A DNA stretch of 59,519 nt from the NCBI RefSeq assembly GCF_019710745.1, contig NZ_JAHKJW010000026.1:468-59986 (forward strand), given 5' to 3'. This DNA is from Streptomyces beigongshangae. GTDB taxonomy: Bacteria; Actinomycetota; Actinomycetes; Streptomycetales; Streptomycetaceae. This document shows positions 1 to 7,557 of this stretch, piece by piece (the first letter of the stretch is position 1; the number at the start of each line of letters is the position of its first letter). Made by a program: the position numbers and the translations under genes. The notes beneath the pieces are model-generated. The model ran no database searches and was not told where the DNA came from. It saw only the letters and a list, made by a program, of their open reading frames with translations.

Positions 1-36
1 AAGGAACGGCCACAGGGTCCGTGCGGCCGACCGCCC

Positions 37-618
37 TTACGCGGCGAGTGTGGAGTCCACCGGCGGTGGTACGCCCGGAAGGCTCAGTTCGAACCAGATC
101 GTCTTGCCGCCGGGGCCGGGCTTCCCCTCTCCCATGGCGCACCCGCCCCACCGGTCGGCCACCATGTCGAGGATGAGCAGCCCGCGCCCCTCCTCGGCGT
201 GCGCTGCGGCTTCCGTCCGTCGCGAACCGGGCATCGCGGGCATGTCCGGGCTCATGTCCCAGACACTGACCCGCAGTACGGGATGCAGCCACTGGAGCCG
301 TACGGACGCGGGGCCCTTCGTGTGCCGTACCGAGTTGGTGGCGAGTTCGGAGGCGAGCAGTTCCGCACGGTCCACGAGCTGGGCGAGGCCGTGCGCGTCC
401 AGGACGGCCCGGAGGGTGACGCGGGCGATGCCCGGCCCTCGGGGATCGCAGGGGAGGTGCAGCTCATAGCACCAGGGAGCGGTGAAGGAGAGGGGCGGGG
501 GATGGGGAATACCGGAGAGGGGATTCAGGGCGGGGAGGAAATAGGAGGCCGGATCGGGGTTGCGGTTCTGATTCCCGTGCTGGGCCCTGCCCTGGTCGTG
601 GCTCTGTTCCGTGTTCAC
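37..618 (-). CDS. RsbW-type ATP-binding protein (HATPase_c_2)
   Basis: A 193-residue protein with a GHKL/Bergerat ATP-binding fold of the anti-sigma (RsbW/SpoIIAB-like) class. The N-box ELATNSVRHT lies near residue 95 and the glycine-rich GRGLLILDMVADRWG segment near residue 144. The open frame reaches back to 669, but I chose the GTG at 618 because GGAGG sits six bases upstream; the extra 17 residues carry no motif. The first 55 or so residues are low complexity. It diverges from an XRE/DUF5753 gene followed by a DUF397 gene, the usual partners of such ATPases in Streptomyces WhiJ-like clusters. Family knowledge suggests it binds a sigma factor or a regulator; the actual partner cannot be read from sequence. 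Confidence 0.85.
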   Translation of the reverse strand: MNTEQSHDQGRAQHGNQNRNPDPASYFLPALNPLSGIPHPPPLSFTAPWCYELHLPCDPRGPGIARVTLRAVLDAHGLAQLVDRAELLASELATNSVRHTKGPASVRLQWLHPVLRVSVWDMSPDMPAMPGSRRTEAAAHAEEGRGLLILDMVADRWGGCAMGEGKPGPGGKTIWFELSLPGVPPPVDSTLAA

Positions 619-807
619 GTGGCACCTCCTGGGTGCGCGGTCGTGGTAGGTCGACTGGACATGTGACATGGGGTGTTCGCGCCGACGGGGCCGGTGGCCT
701 TACCGCGCCGCCCCGCCCTCCGGGTGGGCAGGATGGGACACGGTGCGCTTCCGGCCTGGGCGGCTACTCAGTGGCGCGCATCACACGGTAAAGGAAGAAT
801 GCATAAC

Positions 808-824
808 GGTGCTACCTAGTCACC
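808..824. promoter_or_regulatory. possible operator in the divergent regulator gap
   Basis: The 285-base gap between the ATPase and the XRE gene is locally less GC-rich around 780-840 and contains GGTG, nine bases, CACC, an interrupted dyad. It lies about 80 bases upstream of the XRE start. An autoregulatory site for the XRE protein is plausible, but this is inference from position and symmetry only. Confidence 0.25.
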
Positions 825-903
825 CATAAGGGTTAGTTGCCCTGTTCGGCTGGACCGCGGGAAGCCGCGTCGGCACACTGTGCGCGAACTAGGGAGAGAT
901 TCC

Positions 904-1758
904 ATGGCACCGCGACAGGCACCAACCATCCTTCAACGCCGATTCGGCACCGAACTGAGGCGGCTCCGCGAAGCAGCAGGCATGTCCGCTCCGGCCGCCG
1001 CCGAGCACCTCGGCACCGACCGAACAGTCATCTCCAATGTGGAGGCGGGTCGGTTCGGCATCAGCGAGGATCGCCTTCGACGGCTCGTCAGCATCTACGA
1101 ATGTGACGACCCCGCGCTCGTAGATGCGCTGGTCGAGCTGACCGGCGGCCGCAAATTCGGTTGGTGGGAGGAGTACAGAGGCAAGATCCCGCCGAGTTTC
1201 CTTGATGTCTCCGCGCTCGAAAACTACGCCACGCGCCTGCGCACAGTACAGATTGCTCACCTTCCGGGGCTGTTCCACACCGAAGACCACGCACGTGCCA
1301 TCTTCGAGCTCCCCGCACCACCTCTGCCCCGACTGGAAGTCGAACTACGGGTCGCGCATCGCATGGCCCGTCAGGCAGTGGTCACCGGGGACCGTCCGAT
1401 TCCCTACGTGGGTGTGATTCATGAGGCCGCGCTCAGAATGCGGCTCGGAGGACGTGGCGTTGCCCGTGCGCAGCTCCAGTACCTGCTGGAAGCCAGCGAC
1501 CGTCCGAACGTCACGCTGCGGGTGATCCCCTTCTCGGTCGGCGGCTTCCCCCTGCTCGGCGACTCGTCCGTCCTGTACGCAGAGGCTCCGAACAGTCACC
1601 TGGACACCGTGCAGATGGACTCGCCGACAGGAGCCGTCTTCATCGACTCCCCCGCACAGCTCGCCAACTTCCGAACCCGACTGGACTTGGTCGAAAAGGT
1701 GGCGTTGACTCCCTCCAAGTCGAGGGATTTCATCCGCGCCATCGTTGAAGAGCTGTAA
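904..1758 (+). CDS. XRE-family regulator with DUF5753 (WhiJ-like / Scr1-type)
   Basis: A 284-residue protein. Residues 12-70 form a Cro/CI helix-turn-helix (LRRLREAAGMSAPAAAEHLG followed by a recognition helix). The rest matches DUF5753: the WWEEYRGKIP segment, the YATRLRTVQIAHLPGLFHTEDHA stretch in parts, and the late VLYAEAPN segment. The frame is open from a GTG at 880, but the ATG at 904 has GGGAGAG upstream and fits the family start. A DUF397 gene follows after five bases and an RsbW-type ATPase diverges upstream. In Streptomyces such sets (whiJ and its many paralogues) modulate development, and databases describe them as toxin-antitoxin-like. The specific target of this copy is unknown. 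Confidence 0.9.
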   Translation: MAPRQAPTILQRRFGTELRRLREAAGMSAPAAAEHLGTDRTVISNVEAGRFGISEDRLRRLVSIYECDDPALVDALVELTGGRKFGWWEEYRGKIPPSFLDVSALENYATRLRTVQIAHLPGLFHTEDHARAIFELPAPPLPRLEVELRVAHRMARQAVVTGDRPIPYVGVIHEAALRMRLGGRGVARAQLQYLLEASDRPNVTLRVIPFSVGGFPLLGDSSVLYAEAPNSHLDTVQMDSPTGAVFIDSPAQLANFRTRLDLVEKVALTPSKSRDFIRAIVEEL

Positions 1759-1763
1759 GTGGG

Positions 1764-1970
1764 GTGTCAGACGTGTCCGGCGTGCACTGGATCAAGTCCT
1801 CGTTCTCCGACGAAGGGGGCAACAACTGCGTCGAGGTCGCCGCCACCGAGGACGGCATAGCCCTCCGCGAGAGCGAGAGTCCGACCGAGGTTCTGTCTAC
1901 CGGTCCAGAAGTGCTGAGAGCGCTCCTGCACGGCGTGAAGTCACAACCGTCCGGATTCCGGCCCGAGTAA
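1764..1970 (+). CDS. DUF397 small protein
   Basis: A 68-residue protein with the DUF397 signature: HWIKSSFSDEGGNNCVEVA near the N-terminus, then ALRES and a C-terminal leucine-rich helix. It starts with GTG five bases after the stop of the XRE/DUF5753 gene, so the two are almost certainly co-transcribed and perhaps translationally coupled. In WhiJ-type loci the DUF397 protein is the small partner of the XRE protein. The biochemical activity of DUF397 is not established. Confidence 0.88.
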   Translation: MSDVSGVHWIKSSFSDEGGNNCVEVAATEDGIALRESESPTEVLSTGPEVLRALLHGVKSQPSGFRPE

Positions 1971-2046
1971 CCCCGTCATACATACAGTCTTCAAGCTGTC
2001 GCAGCCCCGACATATGTTCCATGCCGTCATGCGCGAGGTGTGAGAA

Positions 2047-2208
2047 GTGGGCAGACCGACCTGGCAGAAGTCCTTGTACAGCACCGAGGGCGCGAACCGC
2101 CTCAACCTCGCCGTCGCCTCCGACGTGACGGTGGAGGCAGCCCGTGACGCGGCCGAGTTCGCCCGTTATGTCGACAGCTACCTCCCGAGCGGAAACCACG
2201 CCGTCTGA
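2047..2208 (+). CDS. 53-residue protein coupled to a PIN-like gene; possible antitoxin
   Basis: This short gene reads from a GTG preceded by GAGGTGTGAGAA to a TGA whose last base is the first base of the next gene's ATG (TGATG). The product has an N-terminal WQKSLYSTEGANRLNLA segment that resembles the start of DUF397 (W, KS, YS, N), but it lacks the family cysteine and is shortened, then ends in a helical, acidic AARDAAEFARYVDSYL segment. Two readings are possible: a degenerate DUF397 paralogue, or a small antitoxin for the PIN-like protein downstream. The overlap supports joint translation. Function unassigned. Confidence 0.6.
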   Translation: MGRPTWQKSLYSTEGANRLNLAVASDVTVEAARDAAEFARYVDSYLPSGNHAV

Positions 2209-2645
2209 TGCACCTTCTCGTCGACGAGAACACAGCAGTACAGCTCCTGGCGCCTCTTCGCTACGTGCTGCCCCAGCACCAGGTGGACCACGTCACCGAA
2301 GTGAAGTGGTCGGGCAAGAAAGACGTTCAACTCCTCGTGGACGCGGCTCGCAAGGGATACGACGCCCTGCCGACGAGGGACGGGCGCCGGCTCGAAGACC
2401 CTGACGAGACCGACGCGATCAAGAAGGCCGGCATTCACCACATCCGGTACTCGCAGAAGGAAGGCGGCATCGGCGGGCTGGCACTGGCCATAGGGGCGAT
2501 CATCGCCGCCATGCCTTTCGTCGTGCGGGAACTCGACGCCGCCGACTGCCAGCGACTCGTCCACATCCGGGGCCTGAGCCCGGTACCGGGCCAGCGCTTC
2601 GAGTCACAGGACCCCCGCCAGAAACCACCACGCTACTGGCGTTGA
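2208..2645 (+). CDS. PIN-like (DUF5615/VapC45-like) protein, putative toxin RNase
   Basis: A 145-residue protein starting MHLLVDEN, the hallmark start of the DUF5615/PIN-like class with adjacent acidic residues for metal binding. A second acidic cluster follows around residues 46-72 (KDVQLLVDAARKGYDALPTR then DGRRLEDPDE). PIN-fold proteins are metal-dependent RNases and usually toxins of type II toxin-antitoxin systems. The start ATG overlaps the stop of the 53-residue gene, so the two form a compact pair of the size and order expected for antitoxin-toxin. The C-terminal 30 residues are basic and proline-rich. Activity is inferred; no conserved TRDxDF motif is intact (here TRDGRRL). Confidence 0.6.
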   Translation: MHLLVDENTAVQLLAPLRYVLPQHQVDHVTEVKWSGKKDVQLLVDAARKGYDALPTRDGRRLEDPDETDAIKKAGIHHIRYSQKEGGIGGLALAIGAIIAAMPFVVRELDAADCQRLVHIRGLSPVPGQRFESQDPRQKPPRYWR

Positions 2646-2713
2646 CCGAGCGCCGTCGCCGGACTCCCGGTGTTCGGCAACCGGCATCGGGGGGCGACGA
2701 CGGGGACGCGTGA

Positions 2714-2740
2714 GGGCCCCCTCCCGGAAGGAGGGGGCCC
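2714..2740. terminator. bidirectional hairpin between PIN-like gene and accE
   Basis: An 11-bp perfect stem (GGGCCCCCTCC with its complement) around a CGGAA loop, lying between the convergent ends of the PIN-like gene (2645) and accE (2753). No T-tract, as is usual for Streptomyces terminators. Confidence 0.75.
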
Positions 2741-2752
2741 GCACCGTGAAGC

Positions 2753-2947
2753 TCAGCGCCAGCTGTGCGGCGCGCGGAAGCCGGGCTCCCGCTCCAGGCG
2801 GCGCCAGCCGGCGCGGGCGCGGCCCCGGTGGGCCGGAGCGGTGTCCGCCGGGGCGGAGGCCGCGCGGGCCAGCAGGATCGCCGTCACAGCGGCGACCTCC
2901 TCGGGGCCGGCCTGGCCCTTCTCGACGCGGATATCAGGCATGTCCAT
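2753..2947 (-). CDS. accE: acyl-CoA carboxylase epsilon subunit
   Basis: A 64-residue protein with the short epsilon-subunit pattern: IRVEKGQAGPEEVAAVTAIL at the N-terminus, a variable Ala-rich middle, and the terminal W-x-RLEREPGFRAPHSW segment. Epsilon subunits are actinomycete-specific small proteins that stabilise the alpha-beta acyl-CoA carboxylase complex and raise its activity. It starts 60 bases after the accB stop on the same strand, matching accB-accE of S. coelicolor (SCO5535-SCO5536 from memory). The start at 2947 has GGAG eleven bases upstream; an in-frame ATG two codons later is the alternative. Confidence 0.88.
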   Translation of the reverse strand: MDMPDIRVEKGQAGPEEVAAVTAILLARAASAPADTAPAHRGRARAGWRRLEREPGFRAPHSWR

Positions 2948-3007
2948 AGGTGTCAGTCTCCGTGAGAGAGGGGTCCGCGGGGTTTCCGCGACGCGTCCGT
3001 CGGGTTA

Positions 3008-4600
3008 CTACTGCGGCGGGTTTCCGTGCTTGCGGGAGGGCAGGTCGGCGTGCTTGGTGCGCAGCATCGCCAGGGACCGGACGAGGACCTCGCGGGTCTC
3101 CGCGGGGTCGATGACGTCGTCGACCAGACCGCGCTCGGCGGCGTAGTAGGGGTGCATCAGCTCGGCCTTGTACTCCTTGACCATGCGGACCCGCATCGCC
3201 TCGGGGTCCTCCGCCTCCGCGATCTGGCGGCGGAAGATCACGTTCGCCGCGCCCTCCGCGCCCATGACGGCGATCTCGTTCGTCGGCCAGGCGTAGGTGA
3301 GGTCGGCGCCGATGGACTGGCTGTCCATGACGATGTACGCGCCTCCGTATGCCTTGCGGAGGATCAGCGAGATGCGCGGCACGGTCGCGTTGCAGTAGGC
3401 GTAGAGCAGTTTCGCGCCGTGGCGGATGATTCCGCCGTGCTCCTGGTCGACACCGGGCAGGAAGCCCGGTACATCCAGCAGTGTGATGATCGGGATATTG
3501 AAAGCGTCGCACATCTGGACGAAGCGTGCAGCTTTTTCCGAGGCCTCGATGTCCAGGACGCCCGCCAGGACCTGCGGCTGGTTGGCGACGATGCCCACCA
3601 CCTGGCCGTCGAGGCGCGCGAGGGCGCAGATGATGTTGCGGGCCCAGCGCTCGTGGACCTCCAGGTAGTCGCCGTCGTCGACGAGCTCCTCGATGACCTT
3701 GGTCATGTCGTACGGCCGGCTGCCGTCCGCCGGGACCAGGTCCAGGAGCACGTCCGAACGGCGGTCCGCCGCGTCGTCGGTGTGGGCGGCCGGCGGGTTC
3801 TCGCGGTTGTTCTGCGGCAGCATCGACAGCAGGTAGCGGACCTCCGCGATGCAGGTCTCCTCGTCGTCGTACGCGAAGTGCGCGACGCCGCTCGTCTCGG
3901 CGTGCACGTCCGCGCCGCCCAGGCCGTTCTGGGTGATCTCCTCGCCGGTGACCGCCTTGACGACGTCCGGCCCCGTGATGAACATCTGCGAGGTCTCGCG
4001 GACCATGAAGACGAAGTCCGTCAGCGCGGGGCTGTAGGCCGCGCCGCCCGCGCACGGGCCGAGCATGACCGAGATCTGCGGGATGACGCCAGAGGCACGG
4101 GTGTTGCGCTGGAAGATGCCGCCGTAGCCGGCGAGGGCGCTCACGCCCTCCTGGATACGGGCACCGGCACCGTCGTTCAGCGAGACCAGCGGGGCCCCGG
4201 CCGCGATGGCCATGTCCATGATCTTGTGGATCTTCGTGGCGTGGGCCTCGCCCAGCGCGCCGCCGAAGATGCGGAAGTCGTGGGCGTACACGAAGACCGT
4301 GCGGCCCTCGACCGTGCCCCAGCCGGTGATCACACCGTCTGTGTACGGCTTCTTGGCCTCCAGGCCGAAGCCGGTCGCCCGGTGCCGCCGCAACTGCTCG
4401 ACCTCGTTGAACGAGCCCTCGTCCAGCAGCAGCTCGATCCGCTCCCGGGAGGTCAGCTTGCCCTTGGCGTGCTGCGCCGCGGTCGCCTTGTCGCTGGGGC
4501 CGCGAAGAGCCTCCGCGCGGATCGCCTGCAGTTCGGCCACCCGCCCGCGGGCGTCCGCGGGCTCGCCGGTCGAGGGTCCGGTCTCGTCCAAAACGGTCAT
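3008..4600 (-). CDS. accB: acyl-CoA carboxylase beta subunit (carboxyltransferase)
   Basis: A 530-residue carboxyltransferase of the PccB/AccB family. It transfers carboxyl from biotin on the alpha subunit to acetyl-CoA or propionyl-CoA, giving malonyl- or methylmalonyl-CoA for fatty acid and polyketide synthesis. Visible marks are the KLTSRERIELLLDEGSF start, the first acyl-CoA pocket around GAGARIQEGVSALAGYG, the GPCAGGAAYSPALTDF oxyanion segment, and the second half-site near IRHGAKLLYAYCNATVPRIS and KAYGGAYIVMDS. Length is as expected for the family. The epsilon subunit follows at once, which separates this AccB type from stand-alone beta paralogues. The biotinylated alpha subunit is not in the window. 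Confidence 0.95.
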   Translation of the reverse strand: MTVLDETGPSTGEPADARGRVAELQAIRAEALRGPSDKATAAQHAKGKLTSRERIELLLDEGSFNEVEQLRRHRATGFGLEAKKPYTDGVITGWGTVEGRTVFVYAHDFRIFGGALGEAHATKIHKIMDMAIAAGAPLVSLNDGAGARIQEGVSALAGYGGIFQRNTRASGVIPQISVMLGPCAGGAAYSPALTDFVFMVRETSQMFITGPDVVKAVTGEEITQNGLGGADVHAETSGVAHFAYDDEETCIAEVRYLLSMLPQNNRENPPAAHTDDAADRRSDVLLDLVPADGSRPYDMTKVIEELVDDGDYLEVHERWARNIICALARLDGQVVGIVANQPQVLAGVLDIEASEKAARFVQMCDAFNIPIITLLDVPGFLPGVDQEHGGIIRHGAKLLYAYCNATVPRISLILRKAYGGAYIVMDSQSIGADLTYAWPTNEIAVMGAEGAANVIFRRQIAEAEDPEAMRVRMVKEYKAELMHPYYAAERGLVDDVIDPAETREVLVRSLAMLRTKHADLPSRKHGNPPQ

Positions 4601-4754
4601 GTGGCGACTCTACGAAGTCCAACGGCGAAAGCGGGCCGTCGACTCCGTACAGTCTCCGGCCTGTTTTACTGGTAGCCCTGAACAGAACCCCTACCGCGTA
4701 CAGGCGATCTGACTGCTCAGAGGGCCTGGGGCTTGTAGGGGTTGCACAAAGCCG

Positions 4755-7163
4755 TCAGCTGAGAGTCACCTCACACGCGTGGGTCGCGCAGGCCGTCCCC
4801 GGGGTGATCCGCAGTCTCAGCCTCCGCCCGGCGGCGAGCACCTCCACGCCCGGCCCGGCGCGGACGACCCGGCGCACCGGACGCTCCCAGACGACCTCCA
4901 CGACCTCCCCCGTGCGCGGCGGTTCGCTCACGCGCAGGGTGGCGGTACGGCCCCGGTGGCGCAGCAGCACGCTCGCGGGGGCGGAGGCGGTGAGCGGGCC
5001 CGCGGTGCCCGGTTGCCAGAAGTTTGCCATGAGCAGCCCGAGGGAGGGCACGGACACCGCCTGGCGGCCGGGGTCGTTGGCGAGGACCGACAGCCGGCGG
5101 CGGTCCGTGGCGCGGACGGCGACCGTGCGGCGCGCGGCACCCGGCAGCACGACGTACGCGTACGAGGCGTCCACCGGATCCGTGCCGTGGTCGAGCCAGA
5201 GCGTCTGCCAGCGGCGGGTGCGGCGTTCGGTGGTGCTCGTGGTGTTGATGTCGGACCAGGAACCGGTGCGGTCCTCGCGGAGGGCGCGCAGTCCGGGCCC
5301 GTCCAGGAGGATCCACCCCCCGTGGCCCTCCAGGTGCGCCCAGCCGGGGCCCCGGACGAGGGCGGGGGCCCCGCCCTCCCCCAGGTTCCTGTTGTCGACG
5401 ACCGTCTCGACCGGGACACCGTCCGTGGCGGTGATCCCCGCGCCGAGGCAGACGATCGCGTCGTCGAGGCAGAACCACGACTTGCGGGCCTCCAGGGTCG
5501 ATCCGAGGCCCTTCAGGTGCTGCCCGACGGCCGCGAACTCCCCGTCCGTCGTACCGCCGACCCAGCGCACGGCGGGTTTCGGCTCCCCCCATTCGCCGCC
5601 CTCGCGGTCGGCGAGCCGCTTGGTGGACACGGTCGTCCCGGGCAGCCGGTACCAGTCGACGGTCGGCCAGAACCAGTCCGTGTACTGGTCGGCCCGACCA
5701 GCCCGACCAGCCCGACCGACCCCACCGGCCCGGTCGGTCCCACCGGCCCGGTCGGTCCCACCGGTCCGGTCGGTGTGGGCGCCGGGTCCGTCGGCCCACC
5801 AGTAGAGCATTCCGGCACCCGTGTGCCAGCCGCGCGGGTTCTCGCCGTTGCCGCACTCGTAGTGGGCGATCCGCTCGCTCGCCATGGCGATGTTCGCGGT
5901 GAAGCCGGGGCCGCGGTGGACGGCCCGGTCCATGGCGGCGAAGAGGTGGTGCCCGACCGGTTCCGGGGCGGCCGGGAGCGCCGACCCGGCCACGGCGTGC
6001 AGCCGGGCCAGATCGGCCACCCCGAACTGCCGTGCCGTCAGGACCGGGGTGACGGTGTCCCGTTCGATCCAGCCCTTGATCCGTCCCTGCCAGCGTGCGC
6101 GCTCCGCCGCGCTCGCGCCCTCGGCGAGGAGCGCGATCGCGGCGATCATCGCCTGGCCGTGGAAGTGGTCGCTGCGCATGACCTGCCGGTCGTCGCTCTT
6201 CAGGTGACCCCGGCTGATGGCACGCCCGTTGACGCCGTCCATCATCAGCCCGTCGTGGATCAGCGGCGCGTAGGCCTTCTCGACGCTGTCGAGGACGATC
6301 TGCCTGCCGGGATCGGTCACCTCCCACGCCGAACCGGCGAGCAGCGCGAAGAGCCGGCCCAGGCCGTCGAGCAGGACCTGTCCGTACGTCCCCGAGTACG
6401 CGACCCAGGTGTGCTGGACGAACGACCCGTCGGCGTACAGCCCGTCCCCGCGGGTGACGTACGGGAAGACCGGTGAGAGCGCGTCGCGGGCGAGCTCGAT
6501 CTTCTCCGGGGCGCGGCCGAGGACGCCCCGCAGGGCGACGGAGCGACACAGGTCGACGCGGTTGGCCCCGGTGGAGGTGCCGGTGTAGTCGCGGAGCATG
6601 TCGTCGGGGACGAAGTGGTCGACGGCGGCGCAGGCGGCGGCGACCCGCACCTCCGTCAGCTCGTCGTGGAGGGCGGCCACGACGTCCATGAGCAGGCGGG
6701 GGCTGCCGATCTGCCACTCCCACCAGTTGCCGTAGCGGGTGGTGGAGGGGTTGTAGACGGTGGCGGAGAGGTGGTCGAGACCGCGCAGGACGTCCGCGAG
6801 CAGGCCCGGGTCACCGGTGGAGCCGGTGCCCTCCTGGACGTACGCCTGCGTCATCGTCCACAGCCTGCCGTAGCTCCGGGTGATGCCGGCCGGCGGATCG
6901 TACGGGTGGCCCGGCCACAGCGAGTTCGGCGCCGGGGCCATGGACGCCCGCAGGCGCCGGGCCAGTTCGCCGGTCTCGGCGAGGCGGGACGCGTACGGCT
7001 GGGCCGCCGGGTCGTAGCCGGTGCCGAGGGCGATCTCCAGCCAGCGACGGCGGAGCGTGTCGTACGCGTCGTCGTCCGCCGCGCACGCGGCGGCGGGCAT
7101 GAGGAGCGGGACGCCCGTCGCGAGCGCCGCCACCAGCAGGAATGTGCGGCGGTCGGGTGTCAT
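4755..7163 (-). CDS. secreted polysaccharide lyase family 8 (hyaluronate/chondroitin/xanthan lyase type)
   Basis: An 802-residue lyase. The N-terminus (TPDRRTFLLVAALATG, then an Ala-rich run to ACAADD) is a Tat-type signal peptide. The alpha-toroid carries the aromatic patch NWWEWQIGSPR (from residue 146) and the catalytic set expected for PL8: Asn201 in TGANR, His251 in HTWVAYSG and Tyr260 nine residues on. A beta-sandwich half follows. PL8 enzymes cleave uronic-acid polymers by beta-elimination; hyaluronate, chondroitin and xanthan cannot be told apart here. Around residues 463-491 there is an in-frame repeat of DRAGGT and GRA units not expected in the family. The ATG at 7163 overlaps the stop of a 23-codon leader ORF. 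Confidence 0.9.
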   Translation of the reverse strand: MTPDRRTFLLVAALATGVPLLMPAAACAADDDAYDTLRRRWLEIALGTGYDPAAQPYASRLAETGELARRLRASMAPAPNSLWPGHPYDPPAGITRSYGRLWTMTQAYVQEGTGSTGDPGLLADVLRGLDHLSATVYNPSTTRYGNWWEWQIGSPRLLMDVVAALHDELTEVRVAAACAAVDHFVPDDMLRDYTGTSTGANRVDLCRSVALRGVLGRAPEKIELARDALSPVFPYVTRGDGLYADGSFVQHTWVAYSGTYGQVLLDGLGRLFALLAGSAWEVTDPGRQIVLDSVEKAYAPLIHDGLMMDGVNGRAISRGHLKSDDRQVMRSDHFHGQAMIAAIALLAEGASAAERARWQGRIKGWIERDTVTPVLTARQFGVADLARLHAVAGSALPAAPEPVGHHLFAAMDRAVHRGPGFTANIAMASERIAHYECGNGENPRGWHTGAGMLYWWADGPGAHTDRTGGTDRAGGTDRAGGVGRAGRAGRADQYTDWFWPTVDWYRLPGTTVSTKRLADREGGEWGEPKPAVRWVGGTTDGEFAAVGQHLKGLGSTLEARKSWFCLDDAIVCLGAGITATDGVPVETVVDNRNLGEGGAPALVRGPGWAHLEGHGGWILLDGPGLRALREDRTGSWSDINTTSTTERRTRRWQTLWLDHGTDPVDASYAYVVLPGAARRTVAVRATDRRRLSVLANDPGRQAVSVPSLGLLMANFWQPGTAGPLTASAPASVLLRHRGRTATLRVSEPPRTGEVVEVVWERPVRRVVRAGPGVEVLAAGRRLRLRITPGTACATHACEVTLS
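5691..5775. repeat. in-frame minisatellite inside the PL8 lyase gene
   Basis: Three 9-base copies of GACCAGCCC run into two to three copies of an 18-base unit, GGTCGGTCCCACCGGCCC with small variants. All units are multiples of three, so the lyase frame stays open and gains Gly/Arg/Ala/Asp-rich residues. The opposite strand also stays open through the repeat. Confidence 0.85.
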
Positions 7164-7231
7164 CGCCCGGCGTCCGCCGCGACCGGTGACACGCTTGGGG
7201 TCCGGGCGGCCCGGGCGGTGCGGAGTCTCAT
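7160..7231 (-). CDS. 23-residue upstream ORF overlapping the PL8 start
   Basis: An ATG at 7231, preceded by AGGAAAGG at good spacing, opens a 23-codon frame (MRLRTARAARTPSVSPVAAD and three more) whose TGA overlaps the PL8 ATG as ATGA. The PL8 start itself has no clear ribosome binding site, so translation of this leader could deliver ribosomes to it. An alternative is that the true gene begins here and a frameshift has separated the basic N-region from the lyase. Confidence 0.4.
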   Translation of the reverse strand: MRLRTARAARTPSVSPVAADAGR

Positions 7232-7287
7232 GGGAAGCCTTTCCTGCGGAGGACCGTGCTGACGGTGGGGCGTGGGACGGCGTTGCA

Positions 7288-7347
7288 GGCGGAGCAAGGC
7301 AGAGCGAGGCGGAACGAGGCGGCGCAGGGCGGAACGAGGCAGAAAAA
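7288..7347. repeat. six tandem 10-bp purine-rich repeats
   Basis: Six consecutive 10-base units of the form GGCRGARCRA: GGCGGAGCAA, GGCAGAGCGA, GGCGGAACGA, GGCGGCGCAG, GGCGGAACGA, GGCAGAAAAA. They sit in the 326 bases between the PL8 leader ORF and the yceI start, with no gene of their own. The 10-base period matches the helical repeat, so all units face one side of the DNA. Confidence 0.8.
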
Positions 7348-7464
7348 ACGGCGCAAGGCGATGGTGCCCGAGGTCTACACGTGTCCACCAGGGGCTCGAC
7401 GAAGCACCTTGGGAGTAGACCAATGGCAACAGGGTGCGATCACGCCAACACGCCACGCTCACGG

Positions 7465-7493
7465 TTGAAACCCGTAGGGAATGGGTCTATGGT
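7465..7493 (+). promoter_or_regulatory. sigma-70/HrdB-like promoter of the yceI gene
   Basis: TTGAAA at 7465-7470, a 17-base spacer, then TATGGT at 7488-7493, close to consensus on both hexamers. The yceI start lies 64 bases downstream. Confidence 0.55.
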
Positions 7494-7557
7494 CACCGTA
7501 GTTGAATGTTAAACAGCTTCGGTGAAGAGCCGGAGCCCGTCCCCCAAGGAGTCAGTC

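Noticed and set aside
3026..4675. 549-residue open frame opposite accB
   Set aside because: It mirrors accB codon for codon; long antisense frames are normal at this GC content. The same holds for 15961-19110, 46208-49426 and 36485-39268.
5513..5818. collagen-like GPTGPV repeat protein
   Set aside because: It is the lyase minisatellite read in another frame; no promoter or ribosome binding site.
7288..7347. CRISPR array
   Set aside because: Ten-base units follow one another with no spacers, and no cas gene is near.
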